Assembly: GCA_963573305.1 (NCBI GenBank)
Contig: OY754339.1
Location: forward strand, 13,067,941-13,131,940
Direction of reading: 5' to 3'
Origin: Pyrrhosoma nymphula
Taxonomy: Eukaryota > Arthropoda > Insecta > Odonata > Coenagrionidae
Length of the DNA: 64,000 nt
The notes beneath the pieces were generated by a model. That model worked only from the letters and a program-made list of their open reading frames with translations, had not been told where the DNA came from and did no database searches. The translations under genes were made by a program, and so were the position numbers. Positions 52,196-62,055 of the stretch are shown piece by piece (the stretch's first letter is position 1; every line of letters starts with the position of its first letter).

Positions 52196-54741
52196 CGTAG
52201 CCGAGGCTTTTGGCGAGTCACTAGTCAGTATAAGGAGTGACAGGAGTTACTCGGAAGCGTTCTTGGCCATTAAGGAACGCTTCCAGAGAACTACTCCTTG
52301 CTTTGCTGAGACGTCCGTAATTGCGGAGTATAACGACCCGTTCTCGCTGTGGGAACTACGGTCAGCCATCGCGGATTCCAAGGACACCTCTCCGGGACTG
52401 GACGGAATCCACAACGCCTTCCTTCGAAATCTTTCGGGGGAAGCGTTGATGGAGATCCTGAGAACCGTCAACCAGTTATGGTTCGAGGGTAGTTTCCCAT
52501 CTTCCTGGAGGGAATCGGCGGTGGTTCCGATATCAAAACAGGGAAAGGACAGAACGGACCCGAGTAACTACAGGCCAATCTCCCTTACTAGCTGTCTTTG
52601 CAAGGTAATGGAAAGGATGGTAAACCGTCGGCTCGTTTGGTGGTTAGAGCGGCGGAACCTTCTGTCGAATATCCATTGTGGTTTCCGGCGAGGTCGATCA
52701 ACCATTGATCACCTCGTTCGGAGCGACAATTTCATCCAGGAGGCCTTTCTTTTGCGCCAGCACGTCATCGCGGTCTTTTTTGACCTGGAGAAGGCGTATG
52801 ACAGGGTCTGGCGTCAGAAGATTTTAAACACGTTGCATGGCTGGGGTTTTAGGGGAAATCTTCCCATTTTTATTAAAAAATTTTTATCTGACCGAGTTTT
52901 TAGAATCAGAGTAGGTAAGCACCTTTCCGAACCCTATACGCAGGAAAATGGAGTGCCTCAAGGATCAGTCCTTAGTGTGACATTGTTCGCTATTGCGATC
53001 AATGACGCTATCGACTGCATCACGGGACCTGTCATGGGATCATTGTTCGTGGATGACCTGGCTATTCTATGCCGGTCATCCAAACTAGTAACCGCGTCCA
53101 GACAAATACAACTCTGTCTTAATAAACTGGACGGCTGATCCCAAAAGAACAGCTTCCGTTTCTCAGTGGAAAAGACAAAATGTGTGCATTTTCATCGTCT
53201 CAGGGGCAACCATATACCACCAGAGTTACGTCTCTGTGGTAGTTTTACCATACGCTGAATCGGTTCGCTTTCTCGGGATGGTGTTCGATTCCAAGCTTAA
53301 TTGGAAGGAACACATCCGGACTCTTAAAGAAAAATGTTTTAACGTTTTAAATATTTTACGTGTCTTATCGCACACTACATGGGGCGCCGACAGGACCACC
53401 ATGCTTTCATTTTACAGGGCAATGGTGCGTTCCAAGTTGGACTATGGATGTTTCGTCTACTCGTCGGGTCGCAAAAGTTACCTGAAACCGCTGGCAACGG
53501 TTCACAACGCGGGGCTACGTTTGGCGACTGGAGCGTTCAGGACGTCTCCCGTTTTAAGCGTATACTCGGATGCCGGAGAGCCCCCGCTGGATACCCGGAG
53601 GAACATCTTAATGGCTAACTACGTCGCAAAAATTTTATCTATGAGGACTCACCCGTGTTTTAACGTAATTTTTAATCCCAGGTTTATAAACATTTTTAAC
53701 AGGCGGACAAGGGCCACCAGACCCCTGAGCGTCCGTTTTAACAATTTTATGGAAGGAACAGATGTGATACTTCCAGAAGTGTACGGCCATGGATATTCCA
53801 GTCACGCACCATGGCGAGTGCCCTATCCCAAGTGTAGTTTTACCCTACTAACTGGCCAGAAAGGTTCCACGACGCCCATGGAGTACCAACAACTTTTTAG
53901 GGAAGAGCTGTGCCGCCACTCCGATTTCACTCCCGTGTTTACGGATGGCTCGAAGTCCGAGTCGGCATGCGCATGCGCGGTGTTCTCGTCCCACCATGGA
54001 GTCATCGGGGTGAAGCTAAGCCCGCTGTGCAGTATCTACACGGCGGAGCTTTTCGCCATAAAGATGGCTCTTGGTGGTATTAGGGGCGATTGCGGCGCAT
54101 TCATGGTCTGCAGTGACTCTATGAGTGCGCTGCAGGCCATTTCCGGTTATTCCCCGATGCACCCACTTGTCCAGGAGATTCAGAATCATCTTTTATCCCT
54201 TTCTAACAAAGGAATCGCTATCCGTTTTCTGTGGGTACCTGGACACGTGGGAATAGCCGGTAACGAGATGGCCGACTCGGCAGCGAAAAAGGCTCTTCAA
54301 GACGAACACATTTCGTCAGTATTGGTGCCGCATGAAGACCTAAAGGCTACGTTGAGAAACGTAGCCTTCGGACAGTGGAAGGAAACCTGGCATTCCCTGA
54401 CAGAGAATAAGTTGCGCACCATAAAGCCGGTGGTATCAGTGTGGCCCACATCAGTCGGGAGGACTCGCAGGGAAGAGGTCGCAATCACACGGCTGAGGAT
54501 AGGGCACTGTGCCCTCACTCACTCTTACCTCTTCACCGAAGAGAAGATCCCGCCCTACTGTGAGGATTGCGACTCTCCCATTGCTGTGAGACACCTTCTG
54601 ACGGTGTGTGATAAGTACCGTGCTCTGCGCATCCGGCTGAACATCAGGGGAGACCTAGGACACGTCCTAGGAGACGATCCTAATTGTGTCTGTCGGATAA
54701 TGTTATTTTTAAAAGAGTCTGGGCTTTTTAACTGTTTGTGA
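52190..54741 (+). pseudogene. I-clade ORF2 RT-RNase H, copy C (endonuclease deleted)
   Basis: From RPRDVAEAFG onward the frame aligns with copy B ORF2 at its RPSEICEIFG region, between endonuclease and RT. RT motifs: NYRPISLTSC, FDLEKAYDRVW, NGVPQGSVLSV, FVDDLAILC (active site intact). A TGA at about 53,136 replaces a Trp (copy A reads KWSQ), and a frameshift near 53,230 follows. The last frame (53,240-54,741) carries the thumb, RNase H (FTDGSK, VCSDSMSALQ, WVPGHVGIAGNEMAD) and a Cys/His tail. Without an endonuclease it cannot open a target. Confidence 0.88.
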
Positions 54742-54855
54742 CCAACCATTATTTGGTGTTTTATCTTACACCCATTTTAATGTGTTGTGTTGCTTTTATT
54801 TGTCTATTTAATTATTTATTTTAAATAATTTGACATGGTGATGTTAGATTGACGT

Positions 54856-54885
54856 GGTGCGAATGACCTTAGCCGTCGAAGCACC
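54856..54885 (+). other. 3' UTR hairpin of I-clade copy C
   Basis: GGTGC pairs with GCACC around GAATGACCTTAGCCGTCGAA, the counterpart of 23,997-24,027. The element ends about 23 bp later in a TAC/TAA-type tail. Confidence 0.6.
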
Positions 54886-54908
54886 CAACTCACCCAAATA
54901 CTACTACT

Positions 54909-54920
54909 AATAGTAAATTG
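54909..54920 (+). repeat. 12-bp target-site duplication, right (I-clade copy C)
   Basis: AATAGTAAATTG, directly after the CTACTACT tail. Confidence 0.75.
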
Positions 54921-55836
54921 TTGTGAAATCATGTCGTGTAAATGAGTCTCACACTACTGTTGGGGAATAATGTTTCAAATAAAATTATCGGCGAAAATAT
55001 ATTAAAGACAAAGATTAACATTTTATATGATTCCTTCCAAATTTTACTTCCAAAAACAGGGAACTTTGTGGAAAGAATTCTTGTAAAGAGGATTTCCCTA
55101 TTTAAAAGCGAATTAAAGACTAATTGGCTATACCTAAATACTCCTTTTTTATTATGGCGCTAGCGTTGTAGAGAGAGGATGTTTCAAGCACTTAAATTTC
55201 TCAATTTATGTTTATGCGAATTAATAAATTTATGAAAACTATTTTTTAAATCACTTCTTAATTCCTTCAAGAAATACAATAAATCTCTTTTAGCCAAGTT
55301 TGCGAAGAAAGTCTTCGAATATACCTCTCCGGAGAATAGAAAGAACAGCTTATGTTACCTAAATCATTCGGCGTGATAGCCAAGTGGGAAGAGTGTGCGT
55401 CAGTCTAGCAGAGGGTTGAGTTCAAATATGGGTAAGGCTACTTCGATCTCATTTGCGGTAAATATTTTCAAAGCGACTTTCTTGTCGCTAAAACTTCGCG
55501 GGAATCCGCAGGAAGCCTTATTTCAAGAACTTGTTTCCAAACAACATTGACGTTATGTCATTAAAATCTCAAAAAAATTATTCACATCTGACTGATGGTA
55601 TATTCATGCCATTAGTCACTAATCATGGGCAAATAAATTAATTAATTATTGGAAAAGACGAAATGAAGTAGAAATTTTTCCTTGTAATTAGTAACCTGTA
55701 AAATATTTATATGTTTTTAATTACACTATTTGACATGCCGTAGGACTATTAGTTCTCATTTTTATTTTTCCAGTAAACGAAGCCTGCAAGTGATAGATAT
55801 TTACATGTACATCTTATGAAATGTGAAGTGAATGAT
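54921..55836. other. unassigned DNA with a tRNA-like relic
   Basis: AT-rich. At 55,376 there is a good pol III A box (TAGCCAAGTGG) with a weak B-box-like GAGTTCAAATATG 42 bp later, probably a decayed tRNA-derived SINE head. Confidence 0.4.
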
Positions 55837-56099
55837 CTGGGGCCTGTTTCTCAAAGCTACAAGTTACAAGTTTATTCACTTATAACTTGTGAAATTCTGC
55901 TTCTCAAACGTACAAGGCTACTAATTACAAGTTCATAAGTTACAAGTCCATTTCACAAGTTACAAGTGTTTACTCACAAGTGTTTTCATGGTAACTACAC
56001 ATTCTGTTTCTCAAACAGACTTGTAAATAATAAGTCCTTGTAAGGAAATTGTTACAAGTCCTCCGAGGTGAGTAAATCGCAGTAAGTCGGAAAGAATAA

Positions 56100-57045
56100 C
56101 TGGGAAAACAAATGAAAAGCGACTAGCGATCTCTTTTTCTCAACTGTTACGAAGGCGATAGCGACGAACAAGGTATCAGTGGATAGGATTTTTTACCGAC
56201 TTTTGACATAACGACTAAAACGTAATGAGACAAGAACACCCCCACGGAGACTTTGTGAATAAACAACGAAGAAGAAAGATTTATTTCCAACAGGAGCCAT
56301 GAATGTTGCTTTTAATCGTGCAATTTATATATGATTTGATATTTGATAAAGAATAAATTATTTTGGGGAGGTGGGAATGATTGAAAATGCGAAAGTTAAG
56401 CGCTAGTTTGCTAGTATGTATTATTTAATACCATTTATCAATATATACCTACTTTTCATGTCACGTCATTATGTTTATACATTGAGAGGTAAAAATGCAG
56501 AGCATAAGTTCCCGTACTAAAATGATAAATCGCTATGAAATATTAAGTCGCGAAAGTTCAATAGGAAACTCCATACGTATTTAAAGTCGACATTTTTATG
56601 TGACATCTCACAAATGCTACGGTAAGGTGCTGTGGTTTTTCCTTATACACCTTAGTCATGTGTCCGATATCCCTAGTGTAACTTGGGGCTCAAGGACAAG
56701 TGAAATTAAAAATAAGTTGTGCGTAAGTCCTAGTATGAAGTTACATAAATCGGTGGTAAAATATCTGCTTAGCCCATCAAAATGAAAGAGAAAAAAAACT
56801 TAACGCCTGTGGGACCTCGTATCCTTCGGCATTGTTGAGTCGCACGATACCACAACACCAACTTTTTTTATAAACATCTTTATTCACCAATTGTACATTT
56901 TTTACATTTCTTTACAGTTCATTCACTTATTTTGTTATCATTTATAAAATGGTAGTATTCTATTTTTCTTTTGTTGAGACACTTCAAACTTACATTTATT
57001 TAACATTCATGCAGACAATTATTTAATATATACATAAATATATCG
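56100..57045. other. AT-rich interior and 3' flank of the L1/Tx1-like element
   Basis: No coding signal. A T7 tract at about 56,863 could be the poly(A) end of the minus-strand L1/Tx1-like element. Confidence 0.4.
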
Positions 57046-60000
57046 AGATTTATTGCATAGAATCTGGATATTTCTCACCAAATAATTTTATAAGCCTAAT
57101 TGCATCTGCTGACATTTGTTCAGTGTCACAATCTTTACTATTACTGTGCTTTTTTCCCAAGTTTTTTCAATTCTACTACCTTAATGTAATTAGCTATTAT
57201 ATATGCAATCGCATCTAATTTATATTTTGGGAAAAGGAGATACATCAAGCAACAAGAGTTTCAAATTATTTTCTATTTTTTCCCCATAAATATTAATTTC
57301 ATTGTAAATTTTTTTTATATTTAGCCAATCATTTTTAATGTTTTTACAATAGAAAAAAAGCATGCTCTAAATCTTCAATTTTCTTACAGTTTTGACATAA
57401 TGACGAATCTAGTTTTTTATTCCTGTGCAGTTTTTCGTTTGTTAGGTATAAGTCATTTATAATCTCGAACAAGAGCACCTTATTATCAAGTGATACGTTT
57501 ATTTTTTTGTTTTCCCATACTTTTTTCCAATTAAAATTTTTATATTTTTCCTCAATATGTATCTTATTTTCATTTTTTACTTCTTGTATTAGCTTATTAT
57601 AGATCTCTTTACTTTTTTTATTTTTTCAACATCCATTTGTTCGATAAGCTTTTTTGCCTCATTGATATACGCTTTTAATTGGCTCCCTCCTAGCATTATG
57701 CCCAAACTCTTTTTTAGTATATTTATTTTTCCACTTTCATTACACATCATGGTGTTGACTATGTTTTTTGTGAAAAGAGCTTGTATTTTTATTTTTACGT
57801 CCGTCAGGCCTAGTCCTCCCTCCCCCCATGGCAGTATACTTTGCAGACGAGCAATTTTGTACATTTTATTTTTCCAAAGGAATAAATTTACGTGTTTAAT
57901 TAGCCTAGCTATTTCTTTATTCGGAGGAGGAAGGACCTGCCCGACATACCATAATTTTGCTAGAATGAAGTTGTTCAATAGCAGAGTCTTTTGTTTTAGA
58001 TTAACTCTCCTATCCGACATTAAAATACAGTCCGCAATCACCTTGTTTGTTATTTTATTCCAATTTTTTTCAATAGTTATTTTTAAGTCAGGTGACCACA
58101 TTATTCCTAAAATTTTTGTTTCCGCCACTTCTTCCCAAAAACAGTTTTTGTTCTGTGATATTTTTATTAATGGTAAAACCTTGGTCTTTCCTCGGTTCAC
58201 CTTTTGTTCACTTTGTTTTTCATAATTCATTAAATATTTTCTTAAAACTTCCACATCCTCCTTTTCCGTACTCACAACAGTGAGGTCGTCAGCGTAAGCT
58301 AAAATGTTTATTCTTTGGTCCCCCGATCCAACTCACCTGATACACTCGTCAATTTGGGCTAAAAGAGGTTCGAGCTGGATGGCATATGAAAACATTGTGA
58401 GAGGACAACCCTGTCTAATTGACCTCTCGACTTTTATTTCTTCTGTTAAAACCCCGGGTCTAATCTGGATTCTTATCACACTATTTGCATAAAATACATT
58501 TAAAATGTTTAAAAACTTTTCTGGCAATTTCATATTTTTCTAAAATCTTTATCACATAGTTAATATTCACCTTCTCGAAAGCTTTCTCGAAGTCGATAGT
58601 GATAAATTTTAGTTACTCTGAATTATATTCATTCTTTGTAATAATTATATCTCTGATTATATTAAGCGCCTGTATTATATTTTTGTTTTCTTGTTTTATC
58701 GCATATTGTTCTGAACTAATTAATTTACTCGCTGCCTGCATAAGTCTGTTGTTAATGGCCTTTGCTGCTGATATTTTATAATCAGTGTTGGATAAAGTGG
58801 TCGGCCTCACGTTTTCTAGAGTTTTTGTTCCTTTTTCTTGGTATTAGGATAATTTTCCCTTCTCTCTGGGAATTCGTAAGTGTTCCGGTTTCAATTGATG
58901 TCCTAAAAGCTATTCCTAATTTCTTGCCAAACATTTTATAAAAAACTATTTGGTAGTCCATCATTGCCTGGACTCTTATCTTTCTTTAATTCCGCAACTA
59001 CTCTGTCAAATTCTTCTATTTTTATTGCTTTCTCCAGGACAGCCTTTTCCTCTTCGCTTATTGTTTTCTCATTCCTCAATGGAAAACTATTAATACTTTC
59101 TGGGACTTGGTCCGATTTATATTTTGCCGTAAAATGCTCGTAAACATAGTCCTTAATCTGCTTCTCGTCTGTTAATAGATTTCCTTTTTCATCAGTTATA
59201 TTGTTAATTAGTATTTCATCTTTTCTTTTCATATAATTACCTAAATGAAAGATTGAGGCTTGCTCCTCCTTAACATAATCATCGTATCTTTTTATGAATA
59301 TAAAGTCGCTCCTTTTTTTCTAGTTTTACTATGTCTTGTTTAATTTCGTAAGCTTCCTTAATATCGACGTTTTCTTTCAATTTATCAATTAAAACGTCTC
59401 TATAAAATTTTATTAGAGTGTTCAAGTCTTTGATTCTCTCTTTTTCTAAATCAAGAAAATATTTTCTACTTTTAATTTTTAATCTATCCCATTTCATTTT
59501 TATCGTCTATGTTTTGATATTCCTGTTCCCACTCTTTCCATTTATTTTTGAATTCGTTACACACTTTTTTATCTTTTAAAAGATTCACGTTAATACTGTT
59601 TTTTAAAAACCGAGAAAAAATCCTTTTGTTTCTATAATTGTCTTTACTTACTTGGAATTCTACAAGCAGATGATCCGATGTCGTCACGGGGTAAGCATTC
59701 ATTTCTTTTATTTGGAATTCTGAGTTCCTCTTTATATAAAATCTGTCTTGTCTCGTCGCGGAATTTTTTTCAATTAAAGTAAATTTAATTCTTTTATCTT
59801 TGTGAACTGTGCCGTTAAGGTCCACTAAATCAAATATTTTTATAACACCATCCAGCTGTTTGCAAATGGGGTAAACTATTCTCTCCATATTGCTTAGACT
59901 GTTCTCTATGTTGATAATGGCATTAAAATCACCTCCCAATATAATGTTTTCATTAAACGCGTCCATATATGGTATTATTTCCTCTTTATAAAATTTTTCC

Positions 60001-60316
60001 CTCTCTTTATTGGCTCTGGAGCCCGATGGTCCATAAACATTTATAAAATTCATATCGTCTATTTTAAAAACTAAAAATCTCCCGTTCGGACTAAGTCATA
60101 CCGATCTCGGTTCTAATGGTGATGCAACCTGTGTCCCTCTCACCATTAGTATTGATAATAACATTAAAATCTTTGTTATCCCAGAAGGGTGAGTCCATTA
60201 CTTCTTGCATGAGTAAAATGTCTATTCTGTTCTCTTTAACTACGCAGTACTCCTCAATTTTTTTTCTTTTTTTTAATTGCTCTTACATTGAGCGTGGCAA
60301 CTTTTAAATTATTCAT
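57046..60316 (-). pseudogene. L1/Tx1-group ORF2 (EN-RT), frameshifted
   Basis: Start at 60,316: NNLKVATLNVRAIKKK, then IDILLMQEV; a shift in an A-run follows. Endonuclease continues with INVYGPSG, ILGGDFNAII, TTSDHLLVEF. RT: KDKSPGNDGLPNSF, then pieces with KAINNRLMQAAS, SIRQGCPLTMFSYAIQLEPL and an active site ILAYADDLTVV near 58,290. The C-terminal part (58,275-57,590) has AKLWYVGQVLPPPNK, FLWKNKMYKIARLQ and GGLGLTDVK; the end carries CQNCKKIEDLEHAFF and LGKKHSNS. The VLPPPNK...FLWK...GGLGL pattern is typical of insect L1/Tx1-group elements. At least five breaks. Confidence 0.8.
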
Positions 60317-60359
60317 TTTTATGACTGTTTAATCTTTCGGGATTCATTCCGCGATGTTT

Positions 60360-60850
60360 TAAAATTGCAATAAACAATATTTCGCTGGTCCTCCTGCCAG
60401 CTTCATCAGGTTAACTGAACTGATTCTTTACTCTCGCTCGTCTTTATATATGAGTGAGGACTCCCATTGTTGCCGGAATTTAAATTTGAAAAAATTCGTT
60501 TGAGCTTTCTACTTAACGTGTAACCGTCTTCTCGGTTGACGTTCTCCGGTCTCTTTGCTATTTCTATGGCCTCCCTGATTAACCATAGGTAATATCGTAC
60601 CTCCCTTGATATTAATTTTGTCTCCTCAAAGTTGAAATTATGAGTGGGGCCGCTGAGATGGGTGTTCGGCTATTGCAGAAATGCGGTAATTATTATTTTT
60701 AATTGCCCGTTGATGCTCTTGGAGGCGAATTTTTAGGGCTCTGGATGTCTGGCCTACATATGGATGTCCACAGCTGCATAAAACTTCATATACTCCTCCG
60801 TAGAGGTTCCGGGGAAGCGGGTCTTTGGCTTATTATTTATTATTTGACTA
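60360..60850 (-). pseudogene. Penelope-like GIY-YIG fragment with 3' UTR
   Basis: The minus strand from about 60,845 encodes RNLYGGVYEVLCSCGHPYVG, then RALKIRLQEHQRAIKNNN, the same endonuclease as at 6.1-6.5 kb but a different family. Downstream comes a short 3' UTR with the hammerhead-like string CCTGATGAAGCTGG...CCAGCGAAATATTG (60,410-60,375). 5'-truncated, no RT. Confidence 0.75.
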
Positions 60851-60987
60851 GATGCCCGCCATTTTCACTTGTAAAATCTTTGTGAATTCACAAGTCCTCC
60901 GTTTTCGTTTGAGAAACACTTGTAAGTCACACTTGCAAGATCCGACTTGTAACTTGTGGACTTGTAGCTTTGAGAAACAGGCCCCTG

Positions 60988-61855
60988 GAGTCAATAATGG
61001 GACATAAGTTGTACAAATAGTTGCCTATTATTTGCGGAGTGATGGCATTAAATAGGTAATGTGCCAAATTTGGAGGATTTTAAACTTCTGGTTTTTGGAA
61101 AAACTGTACAATTCAGAAAAACGTTTTGAGTTAAGGAATATTTTCATCAATCAATCAATCTTTCTATATTATGTAAGGTACAGTGACGTATCCGAGGGGG
61201 AGCCCTCCTCCAGGGGTCCGACGGGCAAAAGAAAAAGCATAGGGTTTCTTTGTAAACTTCATTTTACACACGGATTAATATAGATTTTACCAACAATGTA
61301 TTAGCATTGATATGCTAAAAAAACTTGTCTCTCTCTCCAACGAGCATTAACTGTGTTTTACGTTAACGAGTTGTTTCGGACACTTAGAGTTGGACAGTGG
61401 AAGACCAGACTTCGACGGAGAGTTGATGAGTCACAGTTGAGGCTACGTCTATTCCACTTTCGCATTACCTACCCACCTGCTCACGTCTGCGTCTCTTGCG
61501 AAGCTGCATCCCCCATCGCCTAAAAAGAAAGGGATCTCTGGCATGTGTCGGTCACTTTGTGTCAAGCAGCCTCCCCTGACCCGTTAAAAAGCAATGGCTT
61601 ATTGCCGTGGTAGTAAGCGCGGGTTAACACGTCATTTATTAAGTTTATTGGTTTCTGACTGACTGTGAGCGTTTTGGCGCTAACGCAGTCTAATTCGCTC
61701 TTTGCCACACGTAGATTCAATTATGTTTCCTGAATGTATGACATTAATTTGTCCCGTTGACGTCTTCTTCGGCACCTCGTCTTGGGTGTCTCTTTAAACT
61801 TGCTTTTTTTACTGCAAGGACAGATAAATTATTTTCGTTTCGTCAACTAAGTAGA
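60988..61855. other. unassigned DNA
   Basis: A hAT-like end motif CAGTGACGTATCCGAGGGGG lies at about 61,182; no partner terminus was found. Otherwise nothing recognised. Confidence 0.4.
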
Positions 61856-62055
61856 GTTTATGCAGAATGTCTTCTTGGGATTACATCCAGGTTGGGAGGT
61901 CCATGACCAACGTTTCGGCCGCCTACTCTGACGCCGTCCTCAGGGTGATGAGATGACGTTGGCCGGAACTGTGGAAAATATATTGGTGTCTCCCTCTTAC
62001 ACCTATCAGATTTCCTTCGTATTCGGCACACAGTTGTATCTTTGTGACAATACAA
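61856..62055 (-). mobile_element. Penelope-like 3' remnant
   Basis: The minus strand reads HPEDGVRVGGRNVGHGPPNL and contains CCTGAGGACGGCG...GGCCGAAACGTTGG, the post-endonuclease motif shared in form with the Penelope-like copies at 60.4 kb and 41.4 kb. No endonuclease frame is present. Confidence 0.5.

Larger units (their letters stand above)
41596..54908 (+). mobile_element. I-clade non-LTR retrotransposon, copy C, split by a 9.3-kb insertion
   Basis: The 5' part (41,596-42,304) has the 5' UTR and first 38 codons of ORF1; the 3' part (51,611-54,908) resumes ORF1 at the next codon, loses an internal block, and continues through RT, RNase H and the 3' hairpin. The two parts are bracketed by AATAGTAAATTG. 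At the internal junction AAGGG appears on both sides (42,300-42,304 and 51,611-51,615), and removing one copy restores the reading frame seen in copy B. Confidence 0.85.
55840..60984. mobile_element. 5.1-kb TIR element with CTG duplication
   Basis: The ends are inverted over a perfect 25 bp beginning GGGCCTGTTTCTCAAAG. CTG lies at 55,837-55,839 and again at 60,985-60,987, a 3-bp duplication. Subterminal DNA on both sides is full of ACAAGT/ACTTGT and TTCTCAAAC motifs. Three-base duplications and GGGCC-type ends suggest PIF/Harbinger, but no transposase was found inside; the interior is occupied by an L1/Tx1-like pseudogene and a Penelope-like fragment, so this is probably a MITE-like carrier enlarged by insertions. 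Confidence 0.8.

Noticed and set aside
61182..61202. hAT element starting CAGTGACGTATCCGAGG
   Set aside because: Only one end-like motif; no inverted partner or 8-bp duplication located.
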